Notes under the pieces: model-generated
The model's database searches: none
Told to the model about the DNA's origin: nothing
The model's input: the letters and a program-made list of their open reading frames with translations, nothing else
Assembly: GCA_003020965.1 (NCBI GenBank)
Contig: PXRL01000012.1
Coordinates: 62,001 to 126,000 of the forward strand
Direction: 5' to 3'
Length of the DNA stretch: 64,000 nt
Source: Halobacteriales archaeon QS_4_69_225
Lineage (GTDB): Archaea > Halobacteriota > Halobacteria > Halobacteriales > Haloarculaceae
Made by a program: the position numbers and the translations under genes
In this document: piece after piece, positions 9,023-16,986 of the stretch
Layout of the letters: each line of letters begins with the position of its first letter
Numbering within the stretch: the stretch's first letter is position 1

Positions 9023-10103
9023 CGTGAACGACCGACAGGTCGACGCCCTCGTCGCGGCGGCCGGCGGCGGCGTCGACTGCGACGGCCTCCGGGTCCGTCG
9101 GGGCGAGGACGGCTACCGGTTCGAGACGCCCGACGGCGCCGAGACGGGCCTCGACGAGCCGGCCCTGCGGTCGGTCGCCGCCGAGAACCCCTGGTTCGTC
9201 TCCAACTGGTACTACTGGCGGGAGATCGACCGCCCGGAGGTCGAGACGGCGTTTCTCCGCTGGCTGGAGGGCGCCGACGACCGCTCCGTCCCCGACCGCT
9301 ACGAGGCGCTGGCGGACGGCGTCGAGGCCTCGTGGGGGGAGTTAGCCATCGAGGTCACCCTCGGCGGCGACGGCCGCCGGACCTACGCCGTCCGGCACGA
9401 AGCGGACGCCGACCGACCGGTCGGCGAGCTGGAGGTTTACGCCGACCCGCTTTCGGCCCGCGAGCTGGTCACGTACGACGACCGCGGGCGCTACCGGCCG
9501 CTGAAGACCGCGCCGACGCTGCAGACCGGCTGGGCGCTCGTCGACCTCGACGGCCGGTCGCTCGTCCGGGCGGTCGACGTCGTCTATCCGGCGACGGTGA
9601 CCAACTGGCACCTCGAACGGCAGGGCGAACTCGACGTGAGCCACTGGCGGGAGACGATGGAGCGGCAGACCGGCATCTACGGCGTCATCCGGACGTGGGA
9701 CCGCGGCGAGGGATACGAACACGTCAACTGGGTCGCCGAGGCCTGCTGCGACGACTCCCAGTGTCTGAAGCGCCGCGAGTGGGAGTACGACGACGACACC
9801 GACCTCGACGTCGACGGCGGCGACGGCGCCTTCCCTTGCCGGGAGCCGTGTTCGCTGGTCGTCGCCGCCGCCCGCCAGTGGACGAAGCTGGAGGGCGAGC
9901 AGCCACGGACCTACGAGTTCGAGCTGACGCCCAGCGAGAAGGAGCAGGTGGAGGCGATCATCGACACCGTCGCCGACGGCGAGGCCGGCGACATCCGCGA
10001 GGCCGACGTCTACGAGGGCGCGAACCGCTACCGGGCGCGGTTCCTCCGGGCCAAGCGGTTCGACGAGGACGGCCGGCTCGGCGGCGTTTCGACCGACGAC
10101 TAA
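9015..10103 (+). CDS. DR2241-family putative Fe-S protein, partner of CbiX
   Basis: 362 residues. The N-terminal region (NPWFVSNWYYWREIDRPEVE) is typical of the DR2241 family, which is commonly linked to cbiX in haloarchaea. The middle contains a cysteine cluster, CCDDSQCLKRREWEYD, followed about 30 residues later by CREPCSLVVAAARQW, suggesting a [4Fe-4S] cluster. The role is probably as a stabilising or electron-carrying partner in cobalamin synthesis (inference from context). GTG 9015 overlaps the cbiX stop by 8 bases; a second GTG at 9024 is also possible. Its own frame is intact even though cbiX is broken. Confidence 0.75.
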   Translation: MTDVNDRQVDALVAAAGGGVDCDGLRVRRGEDGYRFETPDGAETGLDEPALRSVAAENPWFVSNWYYWREIDRPEVETAFLRWLEGADDRSVPDRYEALADGVEASWGELAIEVTLGGDGRRTYAVRHEADADRPVGELEVYADPLSARELVTYDDRGRYRPLKTAPTLQTGWALVDLDGRSLVRAVDVVYPATVTNWHLERQGELDVSHWRETMERQTGIYGVIRTWDRGEGYEHVNWVAEACCDDSQCLKRREWEYDDDTDLDVDGGDGAFPCREPCSLVVAAARQWTKLEGEQPRTYEFELTPSEKEQVEAIIDTVADGEAGDIREADVYEGANRYRARFLRAKRFDEDGRLGGVSTDD

Positions 10104-10696
10104 AGCAGGTAAGCGGTGGCGGCACACAGCGCCGCCGCGGCGACGGCGAAGCCGCCGAGCGCGAGGTCGACCTCGGTGCCGACGAGCGCGCCGGTCGCCA
10201 GCAGAACGGCCACGAGCCCGAGCGCGGCGACGGGGATCAGCCGCAGCGCCGACGTTCCGGCGCCGGCGGTCGACCGCGACCCGGAGCCGGAGCCAGAGCC
10301 GGAGCCGGACGCGGACGACCCGGAGGCCGCCAGTTCGGGGTCGATCTCGACGTGGTCGTCGTCGGTCGTCCGGTCGAAGACGACGTCGACGAACCGCCGA
10401 GTGTTGCCGTGGGCGACGACCACCTTCAGCTTCCCGCGGACGGTGTCGGCCGGCCACTCGTCGGGCTCCAGCGCCCGCACCCGCACCCGCCGGCTCCGGC
10501 CGCTCTCGACGTAGTGGTTCGACGCCTCCAGTCGGGCGACCTCCGAGAGGTCGTCGCCGAGATGGAGGTGGACGTGCGTCGCCTCCCCGTGGTTGATCAG
10601 CTTGACGACGAACGACCCGTCGGCCTCGAACCGGTCGTCGACCTCGAGGGTGTGGAGACCCTGCTGATTGACCGCGACGTCGAGGCTGTCCGTCAC
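10100..10696 (-). CDS. Haloarchaeal membrane-anchored hypothetical protein
   Basis: 198 residues from GTG 10696 (VTDSLDVAVNQQGLHTLEVD). The N-terminal ~115 residues form a beta-rich domain (FVVKLINHGEATHVHLHL) resembling an immunoglobulin-like fold. A Ser-Gly repeat linker (SGSGSGSGSG) follows, then two C-terminal membrane helices. There is no signal peptide, so the beta domain may face the cytoplasm or be inserted by the tail helices. The start is supported by a TATA-like box 27 bases upstream. It converges with the DR2241 gene, the two stop codons overlapping by 2 bases. Confidence 0.65.
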   Translation of the reverse strand: MTDSLDVAVNQQGLHTLEVDDRFEADGSFVVKLINHGEATHVHLHLGDDLSEVARLEASNHYVESGRSRRVRVRALEPDEWPADTVRGKLKVVVAHGNTRRFVDVVFDRTTDDDHVEIDPELAASGSSASGSGSGSGSGSRSTAGAGTSALRLIPVAALGLVAVLLATGALVGTEVDLALGGFAVAAAALCAATAYLL

Positions 10697-10718
10697 GGCC
10701 GGGCGGTGACGCGGTGAG

Positions 10719-10727
10719 AATAAAAAG
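10719..10727 (-). promoter_or_regulatory. TATA-like box for the gene starting at 10696
   Basis: The A-rich motif aataaaaag (TATA-like on the minus strand) is centred 27 bases upstream of GTG 10696, the classic spacing for a leaderless haloarchaeal transcript. It supports the chosen start. Confidence 0.6.
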
Positions 10728-10746
10728 CCTCGCCTCGCGGGGGCCC

Positions 10747-10941
10747 TCAGGCGGTCGCCTCGTCCCGCATGTCCGGCGGCAGTAGATTCGGAATGCCGTC
10801 CTCGATGGGGTACTCCTCGCCGCACTCCGTACAGACGAGACGGCCCTCCAGCACCTCTTCGTCGTTCTCGCGGATGACCTCCAGTTCGAGTTCGCTCTTG
10901 TCGAGCGGGCAGCACAGAACGTCCATCAGCGATTCTTTCAT
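10747..10941 (-). CDS. Trm112-like zinc-ribbon protein
   Basis: 64 residues, the usual size. MKESLMDVLCCPLDKSELEL followed by LVCTECGEEYPIEDGIPNLL gives two Cys pairs for a zinc ribbon and the conserved Trm112/UPF0434 ending. Trm112 activates several SAM-dependent methyltransferases acting on tRNA, rRNA and release factor; in Haloferax it has many partners. ATG 10941 starts the conserved sequence; an upstream in-frame start adds only Pro/Arg-rich residues. Confidence 0.85.
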   Translation of the reverse strand: MKESLMDVLCCPLDKSELELEVIRENDEEVLEGRLVCTECGEEYPIEDGIPNLLPPDMRDEATA

Positions 10942-10997
10942 GCCATCGTCTCGGGGTGGCCGGGGCAAAAACATGGCGGGTCACGGCGCGGTACTGC

Positions 10998-11284
10998 TTA
11001 GTTAAGAGTGAATACGGTGTGAACGGAGTAGACAAGACCTTGGAAGCCCCTGCGTTCTCGACGGCTGCGGCTCGCTGTCGTTCGAGAGAGCGGAGCTCTC
11101 TCGTGATGTCGTCAGAACGCGTCGCGTTCTGACTGCAAGCGGGAAATCTTCGATTTCCCGCAATGACGAAAGACGGCTCGCAGAGCCGTCTTTCGAACCA
11201 CGGTCCTCGGACTGCGTCCTGCGGTCTCCTCGCGCGGCTGCGCCGCGCGAGCGGCCGGATTTTCCCCCAGCATCGCTTAACTAA
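10998..11284. repeat. Hairpin-rich intergenic block C with 9-bp terminal inverted repeats
   Basis: A 287-bp non-coding block between divergent genes. It begins ttagttaag (10998-11006) and ends with its exact reverse complement cttaactaa (11276-11284). Inside are five perfect hairpins with 3-nt loops: 11083-11103 (9 bp), 11111-11133 (10 bp), 11139-11161 (10 bp, loop ttc), 11167-11195 (13 bp) and 11229-11251 (10 bp). Both flanking genes start about 55-60 bases outside the ends, so the terminal repeats could also be divergent TATA boxes. The part 11160-11255 resembles the reverse complement of block B near 36700-36790. Confidence 0.75.
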
Positions 11285-11339
11285 ACACGACCCACGGCGC
11301 GGACGACGCCGTTTTTCCGGCGGGCCGTCAAGCGACCCC

Positions 11340-11747
11340 GTGACCGACGGCACTTACACGCTGCTGCTGTGGCGCGCCGACCCGGCGACGCTCGAGGTGG
11401 GCGCCCTCGGCGAACGGGAGTTCCCGGCAGGGTGGTACGCGTACACCGGCAGCGCGCTCGGAGCCGGCGGGTTCGCCCGGGTCGACCGGCACTACGAACT
11501 CGCGGCCGGCGACCGGGAGACCCGCTACTGGCACGTCGACTACCTGCTCGGGCACCCGGAGACGGAACTCCGCGGCGACGTGCGCTCGCCCGGCGCGGAC
11601 CGCGAGTGCGCCGTCGCCCGCCGACTGCCGGACGGCCCGGTCGAGGGGTTCGGCGCCTCCGACTGTAGCTGTCGCTCGCATCTCGCACACGGAACGGAAC
11701 GGTTGCGCGAGCGCGTCGCCTCGCTCCACCGCCGGAACGGCGGGTGA
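11340..11747 (+). CDS. DUF123 (GIY-YIG-like) family protein
   Basis: 135 residues from GTG 11340. The family hallmarks are present: YAYTGSALGAGGFARVDRHY, a variant of the GIY-YIG strand and its following Arg/Tyr residues, then TRYWHVDYLL and the C-terminal FGASDCSCRSHLAH. DUF123 proteins occur alone or fused to endonuclease III and are assumed to act on DNA, but no activity has been firmly shown. The length agrees with stand-alone archaeal members. Hairpin block C lies upstream. Confidence 0.8.
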   Translation: MTDGTYTLLLWRADPATLEVGALGEREFPAGWYAYTGSALGAGGFARVDRHYELAAGDRETRYWHVDYLLGHPETELRGDVRSPGADRECAVARRLPDGPVEGFGASDCSCRSHLAHGTERLRERVASLHRRNGG

Positions 11748-11757
11748 GCGGGGGGCG

Positions 11758-13410
11758 CTACTCGCGGATGATGCGGACGCCGCTGATCAGCGCGACCGCG
11801 AAGACGGCAAACAGGAGCAGGTAGACCCACAGAGCGCCGTCGAGCGACCCGAGGAACACGCCCGAGCTCTGGATCGAGTTACCGTTGGCTGCCGTCGCCG
11901 TCACCATCCGGGTGACGCCGCCCTCGATGCCGACTTCGTACTCGCCCGGTGCGTCGAAGGCGTGTTCGAGGGAGACCTCGCGCGTCTCGCCGGCCGGCAC
12001 GGTGACCGTCTCGGAGTCGACGGTCTCGCCGTCGACCACCATCCGGACGACGACGGTCTCGTCGCCCTCGTCGGCGGCGTTCCCGAGCGTCGCATCGCCG
12101 GAGACGGTCTCGCCGGTGCCGACCTCGGCGGGGTCGATCGTCGAGTCGACGATCGTCACGCTCTCGACGTCGGCGACGCCCTGCTCGGTGTCGTCGCCGG
12201 GGGTGTCCGGGTCGAGGTAGTCGGGGACGCCGTCGTCGTCGGCGTCACCGGTTCCCTCCTCGGCGTCCGGGACCCCGTCACCGTCCGAGTCCTCGTCGAG
12301 GTAGTTCGGCGTGCCGTCGCCGTCGACGTCGCCGGTCCCTTCCTCCGAATCGAAGATGCCGTCGCCGTCCGAGTCCCCGTCGAGGTAGTTCGAAATGCCA
12401 TCACCATCGGTGTCGTCGGCCCCCTCTTCCGAATCGGGGACCCCGTCACCGTCCGAATCCTCGTCGAGGTAGTCCGGCGTGCCATCGCCATCGGTGTCGT
12501 CGATCCATTCCTCCGAATCGGGGATCCCGTCGCCGTCCGAGTCGGTGTCGTCGAAGTTCGGGTCGCCGTCGCCGTCGACGTCGTCGTCGCCCTCCTCGGA
12601 GTCGGAGATGCCGTCACCGTCGGTGTCCGTCTCGCCGGAACCGTCCGAACCGTCGGTGTTCCCGCCGTCGGTGCCTCCGTCGTCATCGTTACCGTCGTCA
12701 CCGCTGCTGCCGTCACCGTCACCGCTGTCGTCATTATCGTCGCCGCCGTCACCGCTGCTATCGTCTCCGCCTCCACCGTCATCCCCGTCGTCCGCGGAGG
12801 ACGAACAGCCGGTATCGGTCGTTGCATCCCACTCGCCTGTCGCCCGCAGGTAGGCCCTGACGGCGGCCGATTCGTCGCCGACCTGTACGCAAGCGTCGAC
12901 GTCGACGACGTCGTCCTCGGTGCCGTTCTCGCAACTGCTCCCGGCTGCGTCCGCGCAGACGTCGGCGTCGAACGTGTCGTTGTCGCTGTGGTTGTCCGCC
13001 GTCTCCGCGAGCCGGTCGGCGTCGTCGTCGGCCCCGGGCTCCTCGACGGAGTCATCGTCCCGGTCGACCGTCGGCGTCTCGTCGACGGTGTCCTCCTCGC
13101 CGTCGTCGGAGCTGGATGTCTCCGCCTCCGCGTCGTCGGCGCCTTCCTCGGCCCCGTCGGAGCTGGATGTCTCCGCCCCCGCGTCGTCGGCGTCTCCCTC
13201 GGCCTCGTCGGAGCCGGACGTCTCCGTTCCCGCATCGTCGGCGTCCCCCTGGACTTCGTCGTCGGTATCGACGGTGTCGGCGACCGTATCGGCCAGGCCG
13301 TCGTCGTCCGGGCTCTCGTTGAGAGACTGTGCACCGGTCACCGCGGGCGGCGCCGCGACGACCGACAGTAGCATTACTACTGAGAGTATCCCCACCTTCA
13401 TCCCATTCAT
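11758..13410 (-). CDS. Secreted, membrane-anchored calcium-repeat (thrombospondin type 3) protein
   Basis: 550 residues. An N-terminal signal segment ([20 protein letters not shown]) is followed by three near-repeats of acidic, Ser-rich sequence (about residues 60-110). A long stretch of DxDxDGxxD repeats separated by PDSEEG-type linkers covers roughly residues 260-390; each resembles the calcium-binding type 3 repeat of thrombospondin. Then comes a CARDB-like beta domain ([14 protein letters not shown]) and a final membrane helix with a short Arg tail ([20 protein letters not shown]). It is probably a cell-surface protein binding Ca2+ or Mg2+. A TATA-like box 27 bases upstream fixes the start. 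Confidence 0.75.
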   Translation of the reverse strand: MNGMKVGILSVVMLLSVVAAPPAVTGAQSLNESPDDDGLADTVADTVDTDDEVQGDADDAGTETSGSDEAEGDADDAGAETSSSDGAEEGADDAEAETSSSDDGEEDTVDETPTVDRDDDSVEEPGADDDADRLAETADNHSDNDTFDADVCADAAGSSCENGTEDDVVDVDACVQVGDESAAVRAYLRATGEWDATTDTGCSSSADDGDDGGGGDDSSGDGGDDNDDSGDGDGSSGDDGNDDDGGTDGGNTDGSDGSGETDTDGDGISDSEEGDDDVDGDGDPNFDDTDSDGDGIPDSEEWIDDTDGDGTPDYLDEDSDGDGVPDSEEGADDTDGDGISNYLDGDSDGDGIFDSEEGTGDVDGDGTPNYLDEDSDGDGVPDAEEGTGDADDDGVPDYLDPDTPGDDTEQGVADVESVTIVDSTIDPAEVGTGETVSGDATLGNAADEGDETVVVRMVVDGETVDSETVTVPAGETREVSLEHAFDAPGEYEVGIEGGVTRMVTATAANGNSIQSSGVFLGSLDGALWVYLLLFAVFAVALISGVRIIRE

Positions 13411-13430
13411 CCCGGTTCAACTCCAGTGTT

Positions 13431-13445
13431 ACTTATAAAATAAGT
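13431..13445 (-). promoter_or_regulatory. TATA box of the calcium-repeat surface protein
   Basis: The AT-only core ttataaaataa is centred 27 bases before ATG 13410 on the minus strand, a strong leaderless promoter signal. On the other strand no gene starts nearby. Confidence 0.65.
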
Positions 13446-13467
13446 TCTGCCGTACATTACACGTCTT

Positions 13468-14358
13468 TTATGCCGACCGGGAGGTGACGTAGATGCCGAG
13501 CAGGACGACCGCGGCGCCGGCGAGGGTCGTCGGGCCGGGGGCCTCCCCCAGCAGGACCAGTGCCAACAGCGTCGCGCCGACCGGCTCGCCGAGCAGCGAG
13601 ACGCTGACGACCGACGACTCGACGTGCTCCAGCGCCCAGTTGACGACGGTGTGGCCGAACAGCCCCGGTCCGACCGCCAGCGCGAGGAAGATGAGCCACT
13701 CCCGGCGGCCGTAGCCGGTCAGGGGCAGCCCCTGTGCGACGGCGACGACGAGTAGCGTCGCCGCACACGCCGAGTAGACGACGAGGACGTAGGGGACGAC
13801 CGCGACCCGCTGGCGGAGCGACCGGCCGACGAGGACGTAGACGGCGGCCATGACGGCGCCGAGCACCGCCAGGGCGTTGCCGTACAGCGGGCGGGGCCCC
13901 CGGACGGCGGCACCGGCCAGCAGGTCGCCGGCCGACATCGCGATTATCCCGACGACGGCGACGCCGATACCGGCCGCCCGCCGGCGGCCGACCCGCTCGT
14001 CGAGGACGACGGCCGCACCGACGGCGACGAACAGCGGCTGGGACTGCACGAGCGTGACGCTGGCGGCGACGCTCGTCCAGGCGAGGCTCTCGAAGTAAGC
14101 GGCGAAGTGGACGGCCAGGGCCGCGCCGGTCGCCGTCGCGACGAGCCAGTCGCGGCGACGGAAGGCGCCGAACTCCCCGCGGTAGCGAGTGAAAATCAGC
14201 GGCACCAACAGCAGCGTCGTCAGCGCCACCCGGTAGAGAGCGAGCACGACCGCCGGTGCCGAGCTCCAGCGGACGAGGACCGCGCTCGTCGAGACGGCGG
14301 CGATGGCGACCGCCAGCGCGGCCGCCGGCGGCGTCCGTTCTTCGAGACGCGCGAGCAC
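13468..14358 (-). CDS. EamA/DMT-family transporter
   Basis: About 296 residues with ten predicted membrane helices in two repeated halves of five, the EamA arrangement. The typical segments are LYRVALTTLLLVPLIF in the first half and the conserved SLLGEPVGATLLALVLLGE near the end of the second. Members export amino acids or other small metabolites; the substrate is unknown. A TTG at 14385 could add nine residues, but the GTG at 14358 (VLARLEERTPP) is the more likely start. It stands alone between a convergent gene and a same-strand neighbour. Confidence 0.8.
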   Translation of the reverse strand: MLARLEERTPPAAALAVAIAAVSTSAVLVRWSSAPAVVLALYRVALTTLLLVPLIFTRYRGEFGAFRRRDWLVATATGAALAVHFAAYFESLAWTSVAASVTLVQSQPLFVAVGAAVVLDERVGRRRAAGIGVAVVGIIAMSAGDLLAGAAVRGPRPLYGNALAVLGAVMAAVYVLVGRSLRQRVAVVPYVLVVYSACAATLLVVAVAQGLPLTGYGRREWLIFLALAVGPGLFGHTVVNWALEHVESSVVSVSLLGEPVGATLLALVLLGEAPGPTTLAGAAVVLLGIYVTSRSA

Positions 14359-14464
14359 GACCGATCCTGGCGGGCGGGACGACAAGTCGGTTCCGCAACG
14401 GGCTCGTCCGGCGCCGCGGCGTCGCCGGTCACGTAGCTCACGTTTCCCCGTCCCGGCGGGCGGC

Positions 14465-14944
14465 TCACTCCAGCAGCGCCTTCGTCTTCCGGTGTCGGTC
14501 CCGGAACATCGGCTCGAAGCCGACCCAGCCGAGCGGCGACGCCGCCCGTCCGACGGCGCCGCCGGGGAGCTCGTATTCGACGCGGTCGGCGACGACCGTC
14601 GCCTCGCCGTCCGCGAGAAATCGGTGGGTGTGCTCCCAGGTCGGGAACGGACCGCCCTCCATGACGTCGCGGAACATCGCCCGGTCGTCGGGTTCGGTGC
14701 GCTCGGTGATGACGGAGGTCCACTCCTGCCGCGGGCCGACGCCGAAGGGCCGCATCGCGAGATCGATCTCCGCGCCGGTCTCGAGCACCTCGGGGTCGGC
14801 CTCGCCGTCGGGGCCGGTCACCTCGCGGATCTCGAGGTTCATGAAACCGGGCGTGAGCGCGTCGAGGCCGTCGACGGTCGAGTGAAACGACCACACCTCA
14901 TCGAGCGGCGCCAGAACCCGCGTCTCCCGTGCGTACGTAGCCAT
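14465..14944 (-). CDS. SRPBCC (START-like) domain protein
   Basis: 159 residues starting MATYARETRVLAPLDEVWSF, the usual first strand and helix of the SRPBCC/polyketide-cyclase fold. GPRQEWTSVITERTEPDDRA and TWEHTHRFLADGEATVVADR are typical middle strands, and the last helix ends FRDRHRKTKALLE. The fold forms a hydrophobic cavity for lipids or other non-polar ligands; the ligand cannot be told from sequence. It is separated from the upstream Lrp gene by 53 bases on the same strand. Confidence 0.75.
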   Translation of the reverse strand: MATYARETRVLAPLDEVWSFHSTVDGLDALTPGFMNLEIREVTGPDGEADPEVLETGAEIDLAMRPFGVGPRQEWTSVITERTEPDDRAMFRDVMEGGPFPTWEHTHRFLADGEATVVADRVEYELPGGAVGRAASPLGWVGFEPMFRDRHRKTKALLE

Positions 14945-14997
14945 GTCGGTGGTAGTGGTCTCGCCAACAAAACAAGCACGGACGACGGACCGCCGGA

Positions 14998-15423
14998 TTA
15001 CTTCAGCCGTTCCTGCAGGAAGGAGGGGTGGGCGGCCTCGATGCCGTCGACGGAGAGGATCTCCTCGCGGATGACGTCGCCGACGGCGTCGCCGTCGGAG
15101 GCCCGGACCTCCGCCATCAGCATGTGGTCGCCGCTGGAGGCGTACAGCGCCTCGACGGCGACCTTCTCCTGAAGCTCGCCCGTCACCTCGATGTAGCGGT
15201 CGCTGGCGACGTCGACGCCGACGAGGGCGATGGAGGTCTCGGAGAGCTTCTTCGGGTCGACGTCGGCGGAGTAGCCGACGATGACCCCCTCCGACTCCAA
15301 CTTGTCGATGTACTTCCGGACGGTCGGTTTCGACACGTCGGCCCGTTCGGCGATCTCGGCGTACGAGGCCTGGGCGTCCTCTTCCAGAACCGACAGTATC
15401 CGGTCTTCCGTCTCCGTGCTCAT
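14998..15423 (-). CDS. Lrp/AsnC-family transcriptional regulator
   Basis: 141 residues. The N-terminal winged helix (YAEIAERADVSKPTVRKYID) is followed by the ACT-like RAM domain (IALVGVDVASDRYIEVTGEL) that binds small molecules and assembles octamers. These proteins regulate amino-acid and central metabolism. ATG 15423 is supported by a strong TATA-like box at 15445-15455. A longer in-frame start exists but would read through that promoter. Confidence 0.85.
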   Translation of the reverse strand: MSTETEDRILSVLEEDAQASYAEIAERADVSKPTVRKYIDKLESEGVIVGYSADVDPKKLSETSIALVGVDVASDRYIEVTGELQEKVAVEALYASSGDHMLMAEVRASDGDAVGDVIREEILSVDGIEAAHPSFLQERLK

Positions 15424-15444
15424 GTGTCTCGATTTTCCGTCCGC

Positions 15445-15455
15445 GAAAAAATATC
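15445..15455 (-). promoter_or_regulatory. TATA box of the Lrp-family regulator
   Basis: The motif gaaaaaatatc (minus strand gatattttttc) lies 27 bases before ATG 15423, indicating a leaderless transcript. The whole 15425-15475 stretch is unusually AT-rich for this genome. Confidence 0.6.
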
Positions 15456-15559
15456 TTCCGAATTTGAAAATACATCGCTCGGACCCTCGGAAGCAGCGGT
15501 CGACGGCCGCCAGCAGGGGGCAGACGCCACCGCCGAGCCCCAGGTCGGCCGCCGTTGAA

Positions 15560-16025
15560 GTGACGTCCAAATGAGCGATGGCCGGCGAGCCGGCTTCCGC
15601 CGGTCAGTCGACCGGCTCCCGGCGGACCGGACGGGCGAGACGCTGCGTGGCGGCGACGCCGTGGTCCGAGAGAGCGACGTTCTTTCGTCGTCTGCTCACG
15701 GGCGGCGGCGCCGCCCGTCCGCACGGTCCGCGGGACCGGAGGTCCCGCTCACTCACGAACGGCGCTTCGGGCCTTTCGAACGACCACGGAATAGGGCGCC
15801 GGCAATACCGGCAACCCGCGCGGCGACGCCGCGCGAGGACACCGCAGCGACGCGAGAAGCGTCGTTCGGAAGACTTCCGGTCGTCCGTGAGCACGAACCT
15901 CTCCGATTTTCGGACGACAGCGAGCGGTAGCGAGACGCGACCTGCGAGGCCGACCGGAGGGACCCGCGAGGCAGCGAGCGCCTCGGCGCGAACGGAAAGC
16001 GGGAGGTCGACCGAAGCGGAACGAC
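15560..16025. repeat. Hairpin-rich intergenic block A
   Basis: About 465 bases with no supported gene. Perfect palindromes with 3-nt loops include 15698-15718 (9 bp), 15730-15748 (8 bp, loop gga) and 15817-15835 (8 bp, loop gac). Bases 15861-15924 match 36931-36994 in block B at 58 of 64 positions, including the shared run gattttcggacgacagcgag. It looks like a decayed array of dispersed palindromic repeats. Frames crossing it are Arg/Pro-rich artefacts of GC content. Confidence 0.7.
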
Positions 16026-16032
16026 GAACCGT

Positions 16033-16212
16033 ATGGGTCGTGCGATTCGGGCCGTCGTCTCCGTGCTGGGCGGCCTCTTCGGCGGCTTCAGTCTCGGCTT
16101 CCTACTCAGTCCGGACCCGACCGGCAGGACGCCGATGCCCGTCGGCACGGTTCTCGCCGTCGGGGTCGCGGTCGCTCTCTACGTGGTACTCGGCGAGGAG
16201 GCGACGGCGTAG
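16033..16212 (+). CDS. Small two-helix membrane protein
   Basis: 59 residues from ATG 16033 (MGRAIRAVVSVLGGLFGGFS) to TAG 16210-16212. Two hydrophobic segments, about residues 6-25 and 37-54, are separated by a short loop containing SPDPTGRTPMPVG. The N-terminal Arg residues suggest an inside-facing N-terminus. Codon use fits a real gene, with GC at most third positions. Family unknown. It converges on the HTH gene, with four bases between the stops. Confidence 0.6.
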   Translation: MGRAIRAVVSVLGGLFGGFSLGFLLSPDPTGRTPMPVGTVLAVGVAVALYVVLGEEATA

Positions 16213-16216
16213 AAGG

Positions 16217-16873
16217 TCAGCTCACGAGCGACCGCAGCACCGTCGATTCGGCCTTCCGGAGGTGCTCGTCGATCGTCGAGGGGGCACACTCCAGCCGGTT
16301 GGCGATCTCCTCGTGGGTCGCCCGCCGCGGGATCTCGTAGTAGCCGGCCTCCACGGCGGTCCGGAACACCTCCAACTGCCTGTCGGTGAGCGACGACAGC
16401 ATGTCCCGGCGGTCGGGCGCGTAGTTGCCGACCTGGTCGATGCCGACCGACAGCGACTCCGGTAGTTCGTCGATGGCCGATCGGAGCATCTCGTGGTCGC
16501 CGATGACGGTCATCCGGGCGGTGTCCCCGTGGACGAACTCGATCGGCGTCTCGATGATGAGCGCGTACGTCTCGGCCAGTTCCATCAGCTCCCGGGCGGG
16601 CGACCCCGGCGCGACGTGGAGGTAGAGGTGAAACTCCGCGTCGTCGTCCAGCTCCATCAGGTCGTACGACAGCAGGCTGTGGTGGTCCTCGAGGCGCTCC
16701 AGCAGGCGCTCGGCGTCGCCGTCGAGCCGGTACAACAGGACCGTCGAGCCGTCGCCCAACGCCTCGAAGTGCATGATTGCCTCCCGGTCGACGGCCGTAC
16801 CGGCGGCTATCGCCCGGTCTATCGGGTGGAGCCCACCGCCGTTCGGCGTCAACCGCAGGTCGAAGTATCGCAT
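16217..16873 (-). CDS. Bat-type helix-turn-helix regulator (HTH_10)
   Basis: 218 residues. The N-terminal ~150 residues form an alpha/beta domain common in haloarchaeal regulators (MRYFDLRLTPNGGGLHPIDR). The C-terminal domain (LTDRQLEVFRTAVEAGYYEI ... EEIANRLECAPSTIDEHLRK) is the HTH_10 domain first defined in the bacterio-opsin activator Bat. No PAS or GAF sensor is present, so the ligand is unknown. It lies just downstream of the spoVR operon on the same strand, 113 bases away, with its own possible AT-rich box near 16918. Confidence 0.85.
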   Translation of the reverse strand: MRYFDLRLTPNGGGLHPIDRAIAAGTAVDREAIMHFEALGDGSTVLLYRLDGDAERLLERLEDHHSLLSYDLMELDDDAEFHLYLHVAPGSPARELMELAETYALIIETPIEFVHGDTARMTVIGDHEMLRSAIDELPESLSVGIDQVGNYAPDRRDMLSSLTDRQLEVFRTAVEAGYYEIPRRATHEEIANRLECAPSTIDEHLRKAESTVLRSLVS

Positions 16874-16986
16874 TCTGAGCGCCCGAGCGGACAGGACAAC
16901 AGACAGAGCAAACGCGTTTAGACCTTTCGACAGGATCGGGACGCCGAACGGCACCGGGTAGTCGGCGGAATCGAGCGCCGCGCGGC

